Under the pieces are notes generated by a model that was not told where the DNA came from, searched no databases, and was given only the letters and a program-made list of their open reading frames with translations. Positions 19,968 to 33,231 of a DNA stretch of 64,000 nucleotides are shown here, in pieces. Positions within the stretch are counted from its first letter, which is position 1; each line of letters opens with the position of its first letter. Both the position numbers and the translations under genes were made by a program. Source of the DNA: Strigamia acuminata (taxonomy: Eukaryota > Arthropoda > Chilopoda > Geophilomorpha > Linotaeniidae); NCBI GenBank assembly GCA_949358305.1, contig OX442316.1, positions 14,014,001 to 14,078,000 on the forward strand. The letters run 5' to 3'.

Positions 19968-20068
19968 TGACTTTATTGTGTGCAGTGTTCATATTGATTG
20001 TTTTTATATAATTGTGTTTTTGAGAAGTGTTTTTGTGATGAAATCGAATTGTTGATTTTGGGGGAATT

Positions 20069-20279
20069 TGTTGGGATTATTTGATGTGGAAAATCACCAC
20101 TTGATGTCATTGTGTAATTGATGTAGTTTGAGTTTTTTTATATCCTGTGGTGACACTCCTACCATATATGGAGTGAACATCCTTCCTGTGTTTTTTCCCC
20201 ACTCTTTCACTTGATGTAGAACAGTGAGGTTGCTCTAACCTTGTATTAAACTTCAACCGTTATTTCCATATTCATAACA
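20069..20279 (+). repeat. 3' LTR of Copia element 1
   Basis: A 211-bp copy of 15304-15514, followed by the target-site duplication TGAGG (20280-20284). Confidence 0.95.
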
Positions 20280-20435
20280 TGAGGCGCTAAGTATAAGTGT
20301 GAGGAAAAAAATAAAATTATAATACCGTAACGAGATAAAACTTCCTCTTTTTTATTTATTTATTTTCTTTTACTGATAAGTCACTCTCTACCTGCGTCAT
20401 AGACGATAATTAAATACGCTATCGTTCAAAACGGG

Positions 20436-20447
20436 GTGACCTCGACC
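20436..20447 (+). promoter_or_regulatory. Conserved element upstream of sulfotransferase copies
   Basis: GTGACCTCGACC stands 80 bp before the copy 3 start and also at 13469-13480 before copy 2. It contains TGACCT, the complement of the nuclear-receptor half site AGGTCA. The flanking sequence is also shared, so conservation may simply reflect duplication. Confidence 0.4.
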
Positions 20448-20526
20448 CAATAATAGTATTTGCAAGTGGGATTTCATTTTCATCTTCTTCATTCACGTTT
20501 ACATACAACGATTTTCACCTGCGAAT

Positions 20527-21719
20527 ATGCAGTTTGAAAAATTAGGAGTTGATCCACTCTTCCCTGCTAGTGGCGAAGCGTACAAATGCAATGGGTTTTA
20601 TTTGAACCACGAACATGGTGGACTCGAGAGCAGAAAATGGCTAGACGACAATTTTGAGGCGTGTCTAGACGATGTTTACGTTGCATCTTTCCCAAAAACA
20701 GGTAAATTGAATCAGATTTTTGTTTAAAGCAGTAGATAGTTTAGATATATATATATATATATTTTTTTTTATTTAGGTACAACTTGGGCTCAAGAAATAG
20801 TTTATGTTATTGGCAATGATTTAAATTACGAAAAGGCAAAAGCGTCCCCGTTGGAGGAAAGATTTCCGTTTATTGAGTTGCGCAGATGTACGCAAACTCC
20901 GAGAGTTGCTAATTTAGAAAAACCGCGCTTCCTTAAGACTCATTATCCCTATTCGCTTTTGCCGCAGTCAATTGTCGATAAAAAATGCAAAGTAAAAAAA
21001 TAATTAGCAAAAATCGTAGCAAAATTTTTATTTTCTTTATTTTTTAGATCATCTATACGATTCGTAATCCAAAAGATACTTTGGTTTCGTATTACCATTT
21101 TGCTATGTCCGCTAAAATCATTGATTATAAAGGAGATTTTCCAACATACTTCAAGTTGTTTTTGGAGGAAAAAGGTACAAAAAAATTATTAACTCGTGAA
21201 CGTACAATGTATAAATATTCTCTTTACTATTCAGGAATTGTGTACAGTCCATTTTCGAAGCATGTTCTTGAGTTTTGGGAACGTCGGGATCAGGACAACA
21301 TCCTTATTTTGATGTATGAAGACATGAAACAAGTACAAATTTCTGCAGTCGGTGACTCCAGTATGGAAATTAATCGTTTTTTAATCGGTTCAGGACTTTG
21401 CATCTGCTGCGCGCAGGGTTGCTTCATTTTTAGGGAAAGACTTGTCCGACAGTCAAGTGCAACAACTCGCTGAGCATTGTTCTTTTGACAGAATGAAAAA
21501 CAACCCTATGACCAATGCCAGTAAATTCATGAAGGATTTTCTGAGAAAAGGTTTTAATCAAAATTGAGCTGCTTTTGCATTTTCATTTTTACAATTTTAA
21601 CAAATTCAGGTGAAATTGGGGATTGGAGAAATTATTTTACTGAAGAAATGAATCAGCAAATGGAAGATTACGTTCAGCGCCATTTTGAAGGAACTGGTTT
21701 GAAATTCAAATATGATTAA
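20527..21719 (+). CDS. Cytosolic sulfotransferase, copy 3 (293 aa)
   Basis: Six exons: 20527-20701, 20777-20991, 21048-21174, 21235-21332, 21394-21550 and 21610-21719 (882 nt). Intron positions and phases equal those of copy 2. Motifs kept: FPKTGTTWAQE, KTHYPYSLLP with the catalytic His, RNPKDTLVSYYHF and RKG.IGDWRNYF. It ends KFKYD, like copy 1 (KFD ending) rather than copy 2 (FDL ending). Exons 3-4 and introns 4-5 closely resemble copy 1 (even intron 4, with TTTTTTAATCGG before the exon), so copies 1 and 3 are the closest pair. Exon 1 differs at GLESRKW and EACLDD, near the substrate-binding side. Substrate unknown. Confidence 0.94.
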
Positions 21720-22516
21720 TTGTAATAACACAGGGATAAATCACGATTCAATGTCCATTCCTTGTTTTGGGCGATAAATTTGTATTCTAATCAGACACAA
21801 ACATTCAATTATTTCATTTTTTTGTGGTGCAATTTGTCTAAAATTATGACTGAGGTTTAATTTTGAGACATATTTTCATCTTATCGCTTTTTCAATGAAA
21901 TTACCCAACTTGCCTCTTGGTGTTAATTTTTTATTTTTTTTTATTTTTATTAATTCAACTTCTTGGCGTGACATCATAAATAAAGTCTAAATTATTGGTT
22001 CATATTTCAAGGTCCCAAATTTAAAAACCAAACAATTTTGGTTTATAAATTGTTTATCATGAACCTTGATATTTAGACCAACCCTTATTAATGTATATCA
22101 TAAAATTTGTAAACTGATCCCTGTGGAAGAGCCAAAATTGATTTCAACATTTATTTGATCAAAGAAATAAAATTAAGGGAATTAAAACTTCCTTTATCAT
22201 CACTCATTAGCATTGATTATCAACTTTTTCAAAGCAAAACGAACAAATTCAGTGTGGTATTAATTTCAATATGTAACAACAAAGCAATTACCAATTAATT
22301 ACATTATTTTATCTTGTGGAGTTTAACAGTCTGAGTTATGTCATGTTTTTGACAAACATGGTCTTCCATATATGCATAATCAAGAACCAATAGAAAATAA
22401 CATTTAATCACACGATCTGGTGGATAAAACCATCCTTTTTAACGCACTAATCGAGTCAATCGACGCGATTCATTTTATCTCTTTTCTCCATCACGTCTGA
22501 GCCCAACAAATTGAAA
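21720..22516. other. AT-rich spacer between sulfotransferase copies 3 and 4
   Basis: No gene seen. Short inverted repeats (GGTTCATATTTCAAGGT near 22000 against ATGAACCTTGATATTT near 22056) and poly-T runs. A stretch near 21962 (TTGGCGTGACATCATAAATA) faintly recalls the array promoters and may be decayed promoter sequence. Confidence 0.4.
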
Positions 22517-23884
22517 ATGCAGTTCGAGAGATTAGGAGTTGATCCTCTCTTCCCTGGCAGTGGTGAGGTGTATAAATGTAACGGATATTATTTAAACCAT
22601 GAACATGGAGGAATTGTCAATAGGGAATGGTTGGATAACAATTTTGAAGCGAATGCCGACGATATTTATGTTGCATCTTTTCCAAAAACAGGTAAGTAAA
22701 ATGAAATTAGAAAATTATTCGATTTGATACAAATGAATAGTCAAATAAGTGACAATTGGACAAATAACAAGGTGAAAAATCGGCCTAGAAAAGACTGAAA
22801 AAGCCTTTATCGCAGCTTTTTTCGGGTGGAATTTTGATTTTCATTTTGGTATTTTATTTTGCGTTGGTAACGATAACATGTATATTTCTTTTAAATACAT
22901 TTAATTGAATTCACCATTTTATCTTATCAGGCACAACTTGGGCTCAAGAACTTGTCTACGTGATTGGCAATGATATAAATTTCGAAAAAGCACAAGCGCT
23001 ACCAATGTATCTTAGATTTCCGTACATCGAATCACGTGTTTTTACAAAAGATCCAACTAAAGTTTATTTATTAAAACCGCGCTACATTAAAACTCATTAT
23101 CCGTTCTCTCTTTTACCACAGTCAATAGTGGAGAAAAAATGCAAAGTAATTTTTCTTTTTTAAAAAAAAAATATTATTTTGTTTAAATACATTCAATTTA
23201 TTTAGATCGTGTACACGATTCGAAATCCAAAAGATACTTTGGTTTCCTTTTATCATTTTGCAACAACCAACAAGTTCTTCGACTACCAAGGTGATTTCCC
23301 AACGTTTTTCAAGATATTCATGGAAGAAAGAGGTAAGAAAATGACCATTTATTAAGTAATATTATATCGAATCTTTAATTTTCGTCCTCCAGTTGTCTAC
23401 AGCCCATTTTCCAAGCACATACTTGAATACTGGCGACGCAGGAACCAGGACAATATCCTCATTTTGATGTACGAAGACATGAAAAAGGTTTTTAAAAAAA
23501 ATTTAAAAAATGCCTAAAATTTCTAAATCTTCGATAAATTAAATAATTATTTTATATTAATCAGGATTTGGCGTCATCAGTGCGCAGTATCGCTTCATTT
23601 CTAGGAAAAAACTTGAACGATGACCAAGTGCGATTGGTGGTCGAACATTGCAGTTTTGAAAACATGAAAAAAAACCCAAGCACTAATTACTTAAAAGGAT
23701 TCATGAGAAAAGGTTAAAAAAATAACAATATATCATATTAATTTACTTAATTTATAACCCTACAAATTCAGGCGAAGTCGGAGACTGGAGAAATCACTTC
23801 ACAGAAGAGATGAGTCAGCAAATGAACGATTACGTGCAGCGCCATTTTGAAGGCACCGGATTGAAATTTAAATTCGATTTGTAG
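22517..23884 (+). CDS. Cytosolic sulfotransferase, copy 4 (290 aa)
   Basis: Six exons: 22517-22691, 22931-23145, 23206-23332, 23393-23487, 23565-23712 and 23772-23884 (873 nt). All family motifs are present: FPKTGTTWAQE, KTHYPFSLLP with the catalytic His, RNPKDTLVSFYHF and RKGEVGDWRNHF. It is the most divergent copy: exon 4 lacks one codon and exon 5 lacks three (NYLKGF where copy 2 has NYSQFIDGF), and intron 1 is longer (239 bp). The promoter does not carry the GTGACCTCGACC element of copies 2 and 3. It is the last member of the array; the next gene, Arf1, is convergent. Confidence 0.94.
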
Positions 23885-25022
23885 CCCAAACTTGTAGCCC
23901 AAATTTAAAATATTATTGTATATTAACATCTATAACTACGTACATAATGTTACATTTAAAAATAAAAATAAAATTCAAACGTTTGCGCTTGCTCGACTAA
24001 AAACAAAACATGATTTAAGCACAAGGTTTATTAACTGTTTTTAAGGCATGTCATACACAACTGCATTTGCTTTCCATTCCTCCATTAACAAGTGAAGGGT
24101 TGGACTAAAAAAATAATAATAATAATAATAATAATGATAATAACACACACCCAACAGCAGCACTACTAAAACCTACTACTGGCAACAGCAAACTTTGGAT
24201 ATTTTATTTTTTTTTTACGCTTTTAATATTATTTTTTAAAGGAATGATTAATAAAAAAAACAAACAAAAGGGGCTGACATAAATAGGAATGTACGCAACC
24301 CCACACATAATAGCATGAACCCAGTGTATAAAAAAAAATTGGTGGGATATACAGTCGTTTATTACATTGAAATTTGGTTACAAATTTTATAGCTTTAAAT
24401 GCCAACAGAAACTGTACAGCAATAACTCAACAAAAAAAATTATTTAAAACGAAAAGAACATACAAAGGTGATGTTAAAGACAGCAAATAAAAAGTATTAT
24501 TAGTTGATCTTCCCCTTCCCCCCCTCAAAAAAAAAATTCTTTCCAAACCGTATTCAACACTGGGTTAAACAAATATTTCAAAAAGATCGATTTTAATATT
24601 TTTTTTTTTAAATATTTTAAATTTTTTTTTGTAAATTTATTCGTTTTATTATAATAGTTGTTCAAACATGAATGACTAAATTAACAAAAATTCAACTTTA
24701 CGTCATTTATTTATTTATTTCTATATTTATTATTATTATTTTTTTTTTTTAAATTTAAGTTACCAAGTTTCGATGAAACAGTTTGTATTTGTAGTATGGT
24801 CACACGATTTCTCAGTTCGCACCAATCATCTTATGAATGACCAGCACCACAGATGACGTAGCAATTTCCATTGGCAAGTTTAAAAACTTTGTAATGAAAA
24901 GAAAAGGAAATTAATCAAAACTTGGTAACGTTGTATACCGTCGTCTCAAAATATTATAGATAGGAAAAGAATCGCTCGTTTTAATAATAATAATCTTAAT
25001 AATAGCTCACAAAAATAACGTG
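23885..25022. other. AT-rich spacer between convergent genes, with (AAT)n
   Basis: No ORF. An (AAT)n microsatellite lies near 24112-24136, followed by many A or T homopolymers. The part next to 25022 probably holds the Arf1 3' UTR on the minus strand, and that next to 23885 the copy 4 3' UTR (AATAAAAATAAAA near 23962). Confidence 0.5.
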
Positions 25023-26670
<1,648 letters not shown>

Positions 26671-28226
26671 TTGAGAAATAGTGTATAGAAATCCAATTTT
26701 TTATCGGGAAAATGAACAACATTGAAAAATAGGAGATGGAAAAATGTCAATAAAGACGAGAATAAATTATAGATATTTTTATGGTAGACTGAAATTAGGG
26801 ATGACGCGAGATGATGTGGCAGCTCGAGTTCTATGCATCACACAGCATCAGTTGGAATTTATAAAATCAAAATTATCTGAAACTATTTCATTAATTCATT
26901 TTTCTTTCATATTATTTTCTTTTTATTAACAGGTAGAAAAGTCGTTTTATAAAAATAATCGATTTTTACTTCAAGTTTTGAGAAAGCTTTGCGGCTTGCG
27001 CCATCTAGTGGAAAAATCCATAAACTATAAAAAGAATAATAAACCTAGGAGTTTCAGGCTTGAGTGCATACATTACATTCCGTATGCATCTTTCTGAGGC
27101 AATAAAAAACTGGGTTTTATTTTTACATAAACGACAAGCCTGAATTTTATTACAATTAAAAAATTTTCTTTAATAAACTAAACAAAAAAAAATCTAATCT
27201 GTATTCTGTATCACATATTACGTGTTGAATGAAACAAAAACAAAAACAAAAACAACCACGTTGGTTTTTGGCAGTTAAATTAAAATTTTATCATTATTTT
27301 TGATTGAATTACACATGACACAATGCCAATGACATCATGAATCATTCGTGAAAGTCAAATTCATCCACGTAACACAGTTTGACATTTATTCCATTGATTT
27401 TATATGAAAACACACTTAATAACACACAAAAGTGATAAACAAACAAAGGAAATTTGACAACTACCTAGATTTGTATTAAAATCAAACAATTATTCGCGAT
27501 ATTGAGACACATCGGTGATAAAATGTCAATTCAACCGACCAATTATGAGGCAGAGGGGACCCAAAGACGCCTTGATGGCTGGCTGCAATGAGTAAACTGG
27601 GGGAAAAGGGTCGCCAATGAGTCTGGACAGACCTCAACACACACTTGACATACCATACATTTTAGAAACAAAAATCCCTTTAATTTTAAATTTTACAAAA
27701 TAAAAAATAAAAAATAAAAATAAAAAAAATACCAACACCATATTTTCTGAAATTTCACTTCTCTTGTATATTGAAATATTCTACAGCAATAAAACGAGAT
27801 GCAAAAATTGGATTTTCCATTTTTTGTTCATATTGACCCTCTCAAGTTTGTGTACAGTACAACTGCAATTTTCTTGCCCTAGCAAGAAAGAATGTGTTCC
27901 ACTTTTTCCTATATGATATTACAGGGCTTCTGGCAAAGGGAATAATATACAATATTCAGTAGGAAGAGTAAAAAGGGTCTGCGATGTAATGTATTAAAAT
28001 CTACCCCCTCATAGGGAGTATTTTTAATAAGAGTGAAGCCTAGTCTATACTTAAAATCAAGGCAGCTGCGATGCAAGACACCGTCTTTTCTTCTGACACA
28101 ATTCCTCAATACTGTAATTTACAAAGTAAAACATCCTAGTGTATATTTATGCGGAATATAATTACGTTTGATAACTATAGAGAAGAAGAAGAAACACAAT
28201 TCTCCATTTTCTTGTATTTTTCCATC
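26671..28226. other. Intergenic, no gene recognised
   Basis: AT-rich, only short chance ORFs. Some A-rich low-complexity runs (27700-27735) and CAAAAA repeats (27235-27255). Nothing with a coding or RNA signature. Confidence 0.5.
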
Positions 28227-28231
28227 TTTTT

Positions 28232-28532
28232 TATTGTTTCCTGAAACGAGTGGTGTGTCGAATCCATTAACGACGCCGGATTTGAACTGTGCGGTAAGCA
28301 CCAAGCGTGACCGCCATGTTTAATTCTCGGAAAACGTAACATCAGTGATGGTTCGAGGCTAGATAGTCTCGAAACCGAATACACAATAAAAGGAGAACAA
28401 ATCCATATTGTTTGATATGAACTTGTTCTTTACAAAAGAATAAATAAAACACTCATATCCATCTACGGATATCTAGAAGTGGCATGCACACCCAAAACAC
28501 AAATGGCGAAAGAATTCACTGCAAAACCAATA
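28232..28532 (-). repeat. 3' LTR of Copia element 2
   Basis: A 301-bp direct repeat identical by eye to 34428-34728, next to the purine-rich tract at about 28533-28550. Confidence 0.95.
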
Positions 28533-28548
28533 ATCCCCCTCTTTCTTT

Positions 28549-31500
28549 TCATTTGTGCCGCTCTGCAAAAATTCGCTCACAAAGGGTTGATAATCGCGGG
28601 AAGGGTAACCATTTGGTTAATATATCCGCTACGTTGGATACGCCCGGAATATGATGTATCCCAAAAGTTCCCTTTGTGTACCAATCTCGCAAAAAGTGAA
28701 AACGAACCTCTATATGTTTGTTCGCTCTATTTTCGATTCTATTTTTCGCGTATTGTATTGCGGCTGTGCTATCCGCATATACAATTGGTTTAACTCTCTG
28801 GGGATCACGCAAGACATCAGCTTCAAACAATCTCTCCAACCAGATAACCTCCCGCACACCATCCACGATGGCGATAAACTCGCTCTCCATCACCGATAGC
28901 GCCGTCAGCTTTTGTTTGCGGCAGGCCCAGGACACGGGAACCCCACCAATGTAGATGATGTGCCCCCCGAAACTTCTTCTTTGATCTAGATCCGAGGCAT
29001 GAGAGGCATCTGTGTAAATCGACATGCCTGTATTCTTACATAATCCCAAATCGATGCAGAAATCCCTTGTTTGAGATAAGTACTTTAGCACTTGCAGCAG
29101 CATTTGCACATGCTTGTAAGAGTGCACCTCGTTATATTGTGATAACACAATTACTGAGAACAAGATGTCTGGTCTTGTTCTCATGGCAATGAATAGCAAA
29201 CTGCCAACAAGCGCGCGATAGGGGAATTCCACATCCACTCGCTCACCAGGACGCACACTTCGGATCATCGTACCAACGGTTCCTGGAACTTTGATACGAT
29301 GCGAATAATCAATTCTGTATTTCTCACACAATTTGTCAATATATTTGCCCTGGTGCACGAAAATGTTCTTGCCAACACGCTCAAACTCTATTCCCAATAG
29401 CATCGTTACGGGTCCCAAATTCACGATGTCAAATGCATTTGAAATCCACTTGAGAACACATTTTTCAATAAAATCGTCCCTTGAAAAGAGAACGAGATCA
29501 TCCACGTAAACGATTAAAATCGCTTCTCTCTTGTAGACATAAACACAATTGAGGCCCGGGAATGGTGTAAAACCAATGTCAATTAATTTGTCATGTAATT
29601 TTTCAAACCACATACGGCCTGACTGGTGCAGGCCGTATAGGGCTTTGTCCAAGCGCCAACATTTCCCTTTGTTCGTTTTGGTTTGATAACCTTTTGGTAT
29701 GGCCATGTACTGGGGAATATCTAAGTCACCGTAAAGGTAGGCTGCCTTTACGTCAAGGTGCGTGTCGCGCCAGTTACACAAAACAACCAGCGTGCAGAAA
29801 AATATCAATATGAGGACAAAATTAATAACCGGCGAGAAGACTTCTTTAAAGTCGATATCCGGTCGTTGCTTAAAGCCTTGTGCAACAAGGCGTGCTCGAA
29901 AACGTTTAATTGCCCCCGTATGATCTCGTTTCAATTTGTAAATCCATTTGCTCCCAAGCAATGTTTGATCGGGAGCAATGTCAACCTCGGTATAAACTTT
30001 TCGTTCGTCAAATATATCAATTTCCTCGTCCATGGCCTTTGACCAATCCCAACGATCCCTGTCAGAAATAGCCTGTTCATAAGTCTCTGGCTCAATACTG
30101 CAAAAACCCGCATAAGGCAATTCCAGATGTTCGTGTTTGAAATCAAACAACTCCTCTTCGTATTGAAAACCTTCTTCTTCACACCATCGCATTACATCAG
30201 TGCGACTCCGACAACGGTCTTGTGAAGGTGTCATGTAATAAACATCCACTTTTCCGGCGGTTTTCCCCCTTGCACGGACTTTTGCAAATCTTTGCCATTC
30301 TTGCATGTTCAATTTCAGTAATTCTTCAGGCTCGTCGGTTGTATTTGCTTGTTCGGCAACAGTATCCTCAAAAGGTTCATCCCCTGAATCCAATTCCAAT
30401 TTTGATAAATCTAATTCTGTCACATCCCCCTCTAACTCAATACCCCCGACAGCTCCTTGTTCCTCGAGGGGCATTCTCATGCCATATGCTTTTTGCACTA
30501 ATTTGGGGGTCGTGGGTAAGGGTACTGGTGGTCGCTGACGTAAGACCATTTGATGTGTAGGTACCGTAGGCGCAGGTACTGTAGCTTGAGGAACCACGTC
30601 GTCATCTGATTCTTCTTCTTGAGTGGGGAGATTTATATAATCGAACATTTTGTTCACATTTTGAACTCCTGTGTCCCCCTCATTCCAATAAGTATTTTCG
30701 TCAATTTTCACATGTTTAACCCCATAAACCTTATTCGTTTTTGGGTCCCAAACTCGATAACCTCGTGTACTTTGTGCGTACCCCACAAGGGCTCCAACCC
30801 ATGCTCGTTTGTCCAATTTATCTTTTCTTGTCTGTGCGGGGATATGCACATAAGCTTTCGAGCCTATACATTTTAGGTGCCTAACAGACATTTTTCGGTT
30901 GAAAAACACGTTATATGGTGTCTTGCCTCCTAAGGTTGAGTGAGGGAAACGATTTTTCAAGTACACTATTGTGTGGGCCAATTCTGCCCATAGTCGCTTT
31001 GGTAATCCAGTGTCTGCCATCATCGCTCTAATTCCTTCAACTATGGTTCTGTTCCCTCTCTCAGCTACAGAATTCATTTCTGGGGAGTAGGGGGTTGTGC
31101 GTTCACATTTAATTCCCGAATCACTCGCATGTTTTGCCCAAGCTGCTGAGACGAATTCACCCCCATTATCCGTTCTGATCGCTTTCACTTTACGTGACGT
31201 CGCACACTCTAATTGTAATTGCCATGTCTTAAAATGGCCTAGCACTTCATCCTTCGTTTTCATCGTTACTATCCACATAAATCTGGAATAGTCATCGACC
31301 AATAATAGGAAATATCTTGCCCCTCCTATCGATTTCGTTGAAGAATGGCCCCAGGTGTCCATATGTATTAAGTCCAGAACCCCTTTTGACCTGATATCCC
31401 CTATTGGTGCAAAACTTGCTCGTGTGCTCTTCGCCTGTGCACACGAATCACAAGTGTTCATTTCCCTGTCTGACAATTTGATTCCATAAATATCGGTTGA

Positions 31501-33231
31501 CTTTTCCATGTCAACAATTCCTTTCACGTGTAAATGCCCCATACGGGCGTGCCAATAATCCATCGGTACTGCTTTATCGGGTTTGCCATTCCTTTCCCCG
31601 TTCCCCAACTCATTAACTACTTTTGCATCAACTTCCTCTTTAGTTGGTTCAACTTTCTTAATTGGTTGAGTTTTAGTCGCATTTGCAGCGCTTCCCTGCT
31701 TTACTAGCACGCTACTCGGATTCACAACAGCATTTGCGGATTTCTCCGGCTTACGAATTGGGGTTAATAAAGCTTTCTTATAACAATTCATGGTTAATGG
31801 CACTTTAACAACTTCAGGCGATTTACTCGCCACGACATCCGTATTCCCTTGCATAGGCAATACGGATGCGTTCACATTCTGAGTTTCAATTGCACAATTC
31901 ACTTGATACATCCTGTTCGACAATCTCTTTGCAGTTAACATCGGTTTGTCCATCGTTGATTCGAACATTGTTAATTTCCCATCAGCTATGAATGTTTTCA
32001 GACCTGCCTCGTCTGTACGACCGAGTGAAATTAGGTTTTTTCGAAATTTTGGCGCGTAATACACGTTTTTAAGTGTAATTTCGCGTCCACCCCCGCCATA
32101 ATTTGCTATTAAGGTAATTTCGCCCATACCACTAATCTCAGAACTCCCCTCTCCTAATTGCACACTAAAATTCTCGAGGGGTTTAAAATTCGTGAAACAT
32201 TCATAGTTGTATGAGAAATGGTCTGTTGCGCCCGTATCAATGTACCAGGCGGGATCTCTTTCCGGCGCTTTCTGTGATGCCAATGAGATCACAGGAAAAT
32301 CCATTTGCTGTATGGCATGTACTGCCGAGTAGAAAGACAACGGTTCGTCCAAAAATGCTTGATTTGAACCTGCGCCGGTTCCTCTAGAACGTGCACCCGC
32401 GCGTCCTTGTCGGCGCGCCATCGGTGCAAAAGTTCCACGTGTCGGGTCATTTCCCCCTTGCTTTGGCTTTTTGCAGTCCCTTGCAAAGTGGTATTTTCCA
32501 CCACAATTATAACACGTATAGTCTGTTTGGGTTGTTGGGGTCGAGCGCCCCCGCTGCCAACGTCCTCGGCTAAAGAATGCACCCGAATTATCTCCCGATT
32601 CTGCTGTCGGCGCACCATATTCCTCGTGCTGTTCGTTCAATCGGTTGTACTCTCCGAGGAGTCGGTCTTTGACGTTGGACTGGGTGAATTCAGTATCTGA
32701 CCAGTGATACATAACTTGTTTCACTCCCTCATATGTCTGAGGGAGGAAGTCCATATACTGGAATGCAATGTCCTCTCCAGACATGGTCACATTCACATTT
32801 TTCAGGTCACCCGCCTTCCGATCCACCCGGGTGGTAAACACGACCATTTGCTCCCTTTCTTGCAATTTCATTTGTAAAAATTCACGTCGGAGCCGGTTTT
32901 TCCTTGCCCTAGTGGTCGGTTGGTAGGCGGCTTTTAGGGCTTCCCATATCTCTTGTGCCGTATCGTGGGCAACCGCCACAGATTGTTGTGCCTCGTTGCA
33001 CGTAAGGCAAAGCGTTGATATTGCCCTCGCTTCTCGTGTCTCATACTCGCGCTTCTCCTTCGCGGAGGCGGTCGAAGGCAAACTTGGCTCCGTGCCCTTA
33101 ACGTGGCTCCAGACTCCCTGCTGTAGGAGAATTAATCTCACCTGGACTGACCAGGACTCATAATTGTCACCATCGAGTTTTCTAATGTTTCGATAATCCC
33201 GATAATCGCCGTCCTTTTCGTAGGTCGCCAT
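28549..33231 (-). CDS. Copia 2 gag-pol polyprotein (1560 aa)
   Basis: I chose the ATG at 33231 (MATYEKDGDYRDYRNIRKLDGDNYESW), since Copia Gag starts this way; the frame is also open 142 codons upstream, but that part looks like leader. Gag has LQMKLQEREQMVVF; one CCHC knuckle, CYNCGGKYHFARDC, lies near 238. Protease has YIDTGATDHF near 330. The pre-integrase region is YWHARMGHLHVKGI. The integrase core has IHMDTWGH and RTDNGGEF with SVAERGNRT. RVT_2 has AAYLYGD, YGLHQSGR and the catalytic YVDD near 1240. RNase H has YTDASHASD and ESEFIA, ending IPGVSNVADILTKW. The frame is intact. It is clearly a different family from Copia 1. Confidence 0.96.
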   Translation of the reverse strand: MATYEKDGDYRDYRNIRKLDGDNYESWSVQVRLILLQQGVWSHVKGTEPSLPSTASAKEKREYETREARAISTLCLTCNEAQQSVAVAHDTAQEIWEALKAAYQPTTRARKNRLRREFLQMKLQEREQMVVFTTRVDRKAGDLKNVNVTMSGEDIAFQYMDFLPQTYEGVKQVMYHWSDTEFTQSNVKDRLLGEYNRLNEQHEEYGAPTAESGDNSGAFFSRGRWQRGRSTPTTQTDYTCYNCGGKYHFARDCKKPKQGGNDPTRGTFAPMARRQGRAGARSRGTGAGSNQAFLDEPLSFYSAVHAIQQMDFPVISLASQKAPERDPAWYIDTGATDHFSYNYECFTNFKPLENFSVQLGEGSSEISGMGEITLIANYGGGGREITLKNVYYAPKFRKNLISLGRTDEAGLKTFIADGKLTMFESTMDKPMLTAKRLSNRMYQVNCAIETQNVNASVLPMQGNTDVVASKSPEVVKVPLTMNCYKKALLTPIRKPEKSANAVVNPSSVLVKQGSAANATKTQPIKKVEPTKEEVDAKVVNELGNGERNGKPDKAVPMDYWHARMGHLHVKGIVDMEKSTDIYGIKLSDREMNTCDSCAQAKSTRASFAPIGDIRSKGVLDLIHMDTWGHSSTKSIGGARYFLLLVDDYSRFMWIVTMKTKDEVLGHFKTWQLQLECATSRKVKAIRTDNGGEFVSAAWAKHASDSGIKCERTTPYSPEMNSVAERGNRTIVEGIRAMMADTGLPKRLWAELAHTIVYLKNRFPHSTLGGKTPYNVFFNRKMSVRHLKCIGSKAYVHIPAQTRKDKLDKRAWVGALVGYAQSTRGYRVWDPKTNKVYGVKHVKIDENTYWNEGDTGVQNVNKMFDYINLPTQEEESDDDVVPQATVPAPTVPTHQMVLRQRPPVPLPTTPKLVQKAYGMRMPLEEQGAVGGIELEGDVTELDLSKLELDSGDEPFEDTVAEQANTTDEPEELLKLNMQEWQRFAKVRARGKTAGKVDVYYMTPSQDRCRSRTDVMRWCEEEGFQYEEELFDFKHEHLELPYAGFCSIEPETYEQAISDRDRWDWSKAMDEEIDIFDERKVYTEVDIAPDQTLLGSKWIYKLKRDHTGAIKRFRARLVAQGFKQRPDIDFKEVFSPVINFVLILIFFCTLVVLCNWRDTHLDVKAAYLYGDLDIPQYMAIPKGYQTKTNKGKCWRLDKALYGLHQSGRMWFEKLHDKLIDIGFTPFPGLNCVYVYKREAILIVYVDDLVLFSRDDFIEKCVLKWISNAFDIVNLGPVTMLLGIEFERVGKNIFVHQGKYIDKLCEKYRIDYSHRIKVPGTVGTMIRSVRPGERVDVEFPYRALVGSLLFIAMRTRPDILFSVIVLSQYNEVHSYKHVQMLLQVLKYLSQTRDFCIDLGLCKNTGMSIYTDASHASDLDQRRSFGGHIIYIGGVPVSWACRKQKLTALSVMESEFIAIVDGVREVIWLERLFEADVLRDPQRVKPIVYADSTAAIQYAKNRIENRANKHIEVRFHFLRDWYTKGTFGIHHIPGVSNVADILTKWLPFPRLSTLCERIFAERHK

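Larger units (their letters stand above)
15304..20279 (+). mobile_element. Ty1/Copia LTR retrotransposon 1
   Basis: A complete element of 4976 bp flanked by the 5-bp direct repeat TGAGG (15299-15303 and 20280-20284). It has 211-bp LTRs that differ at one base, a primer binding site TGGTAGCAGAG just after the 5' LTR (initiator-Met type), one intact gag-pol frame, and a G-rich polypurine run (TTTTGGGGGAA) before the 3' LTR. Near-identical LTRs and an intact frame indicate a recent, probably competent copy. It landed in the remnant of a sulfotransferase gene. Confidence 0.96.
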
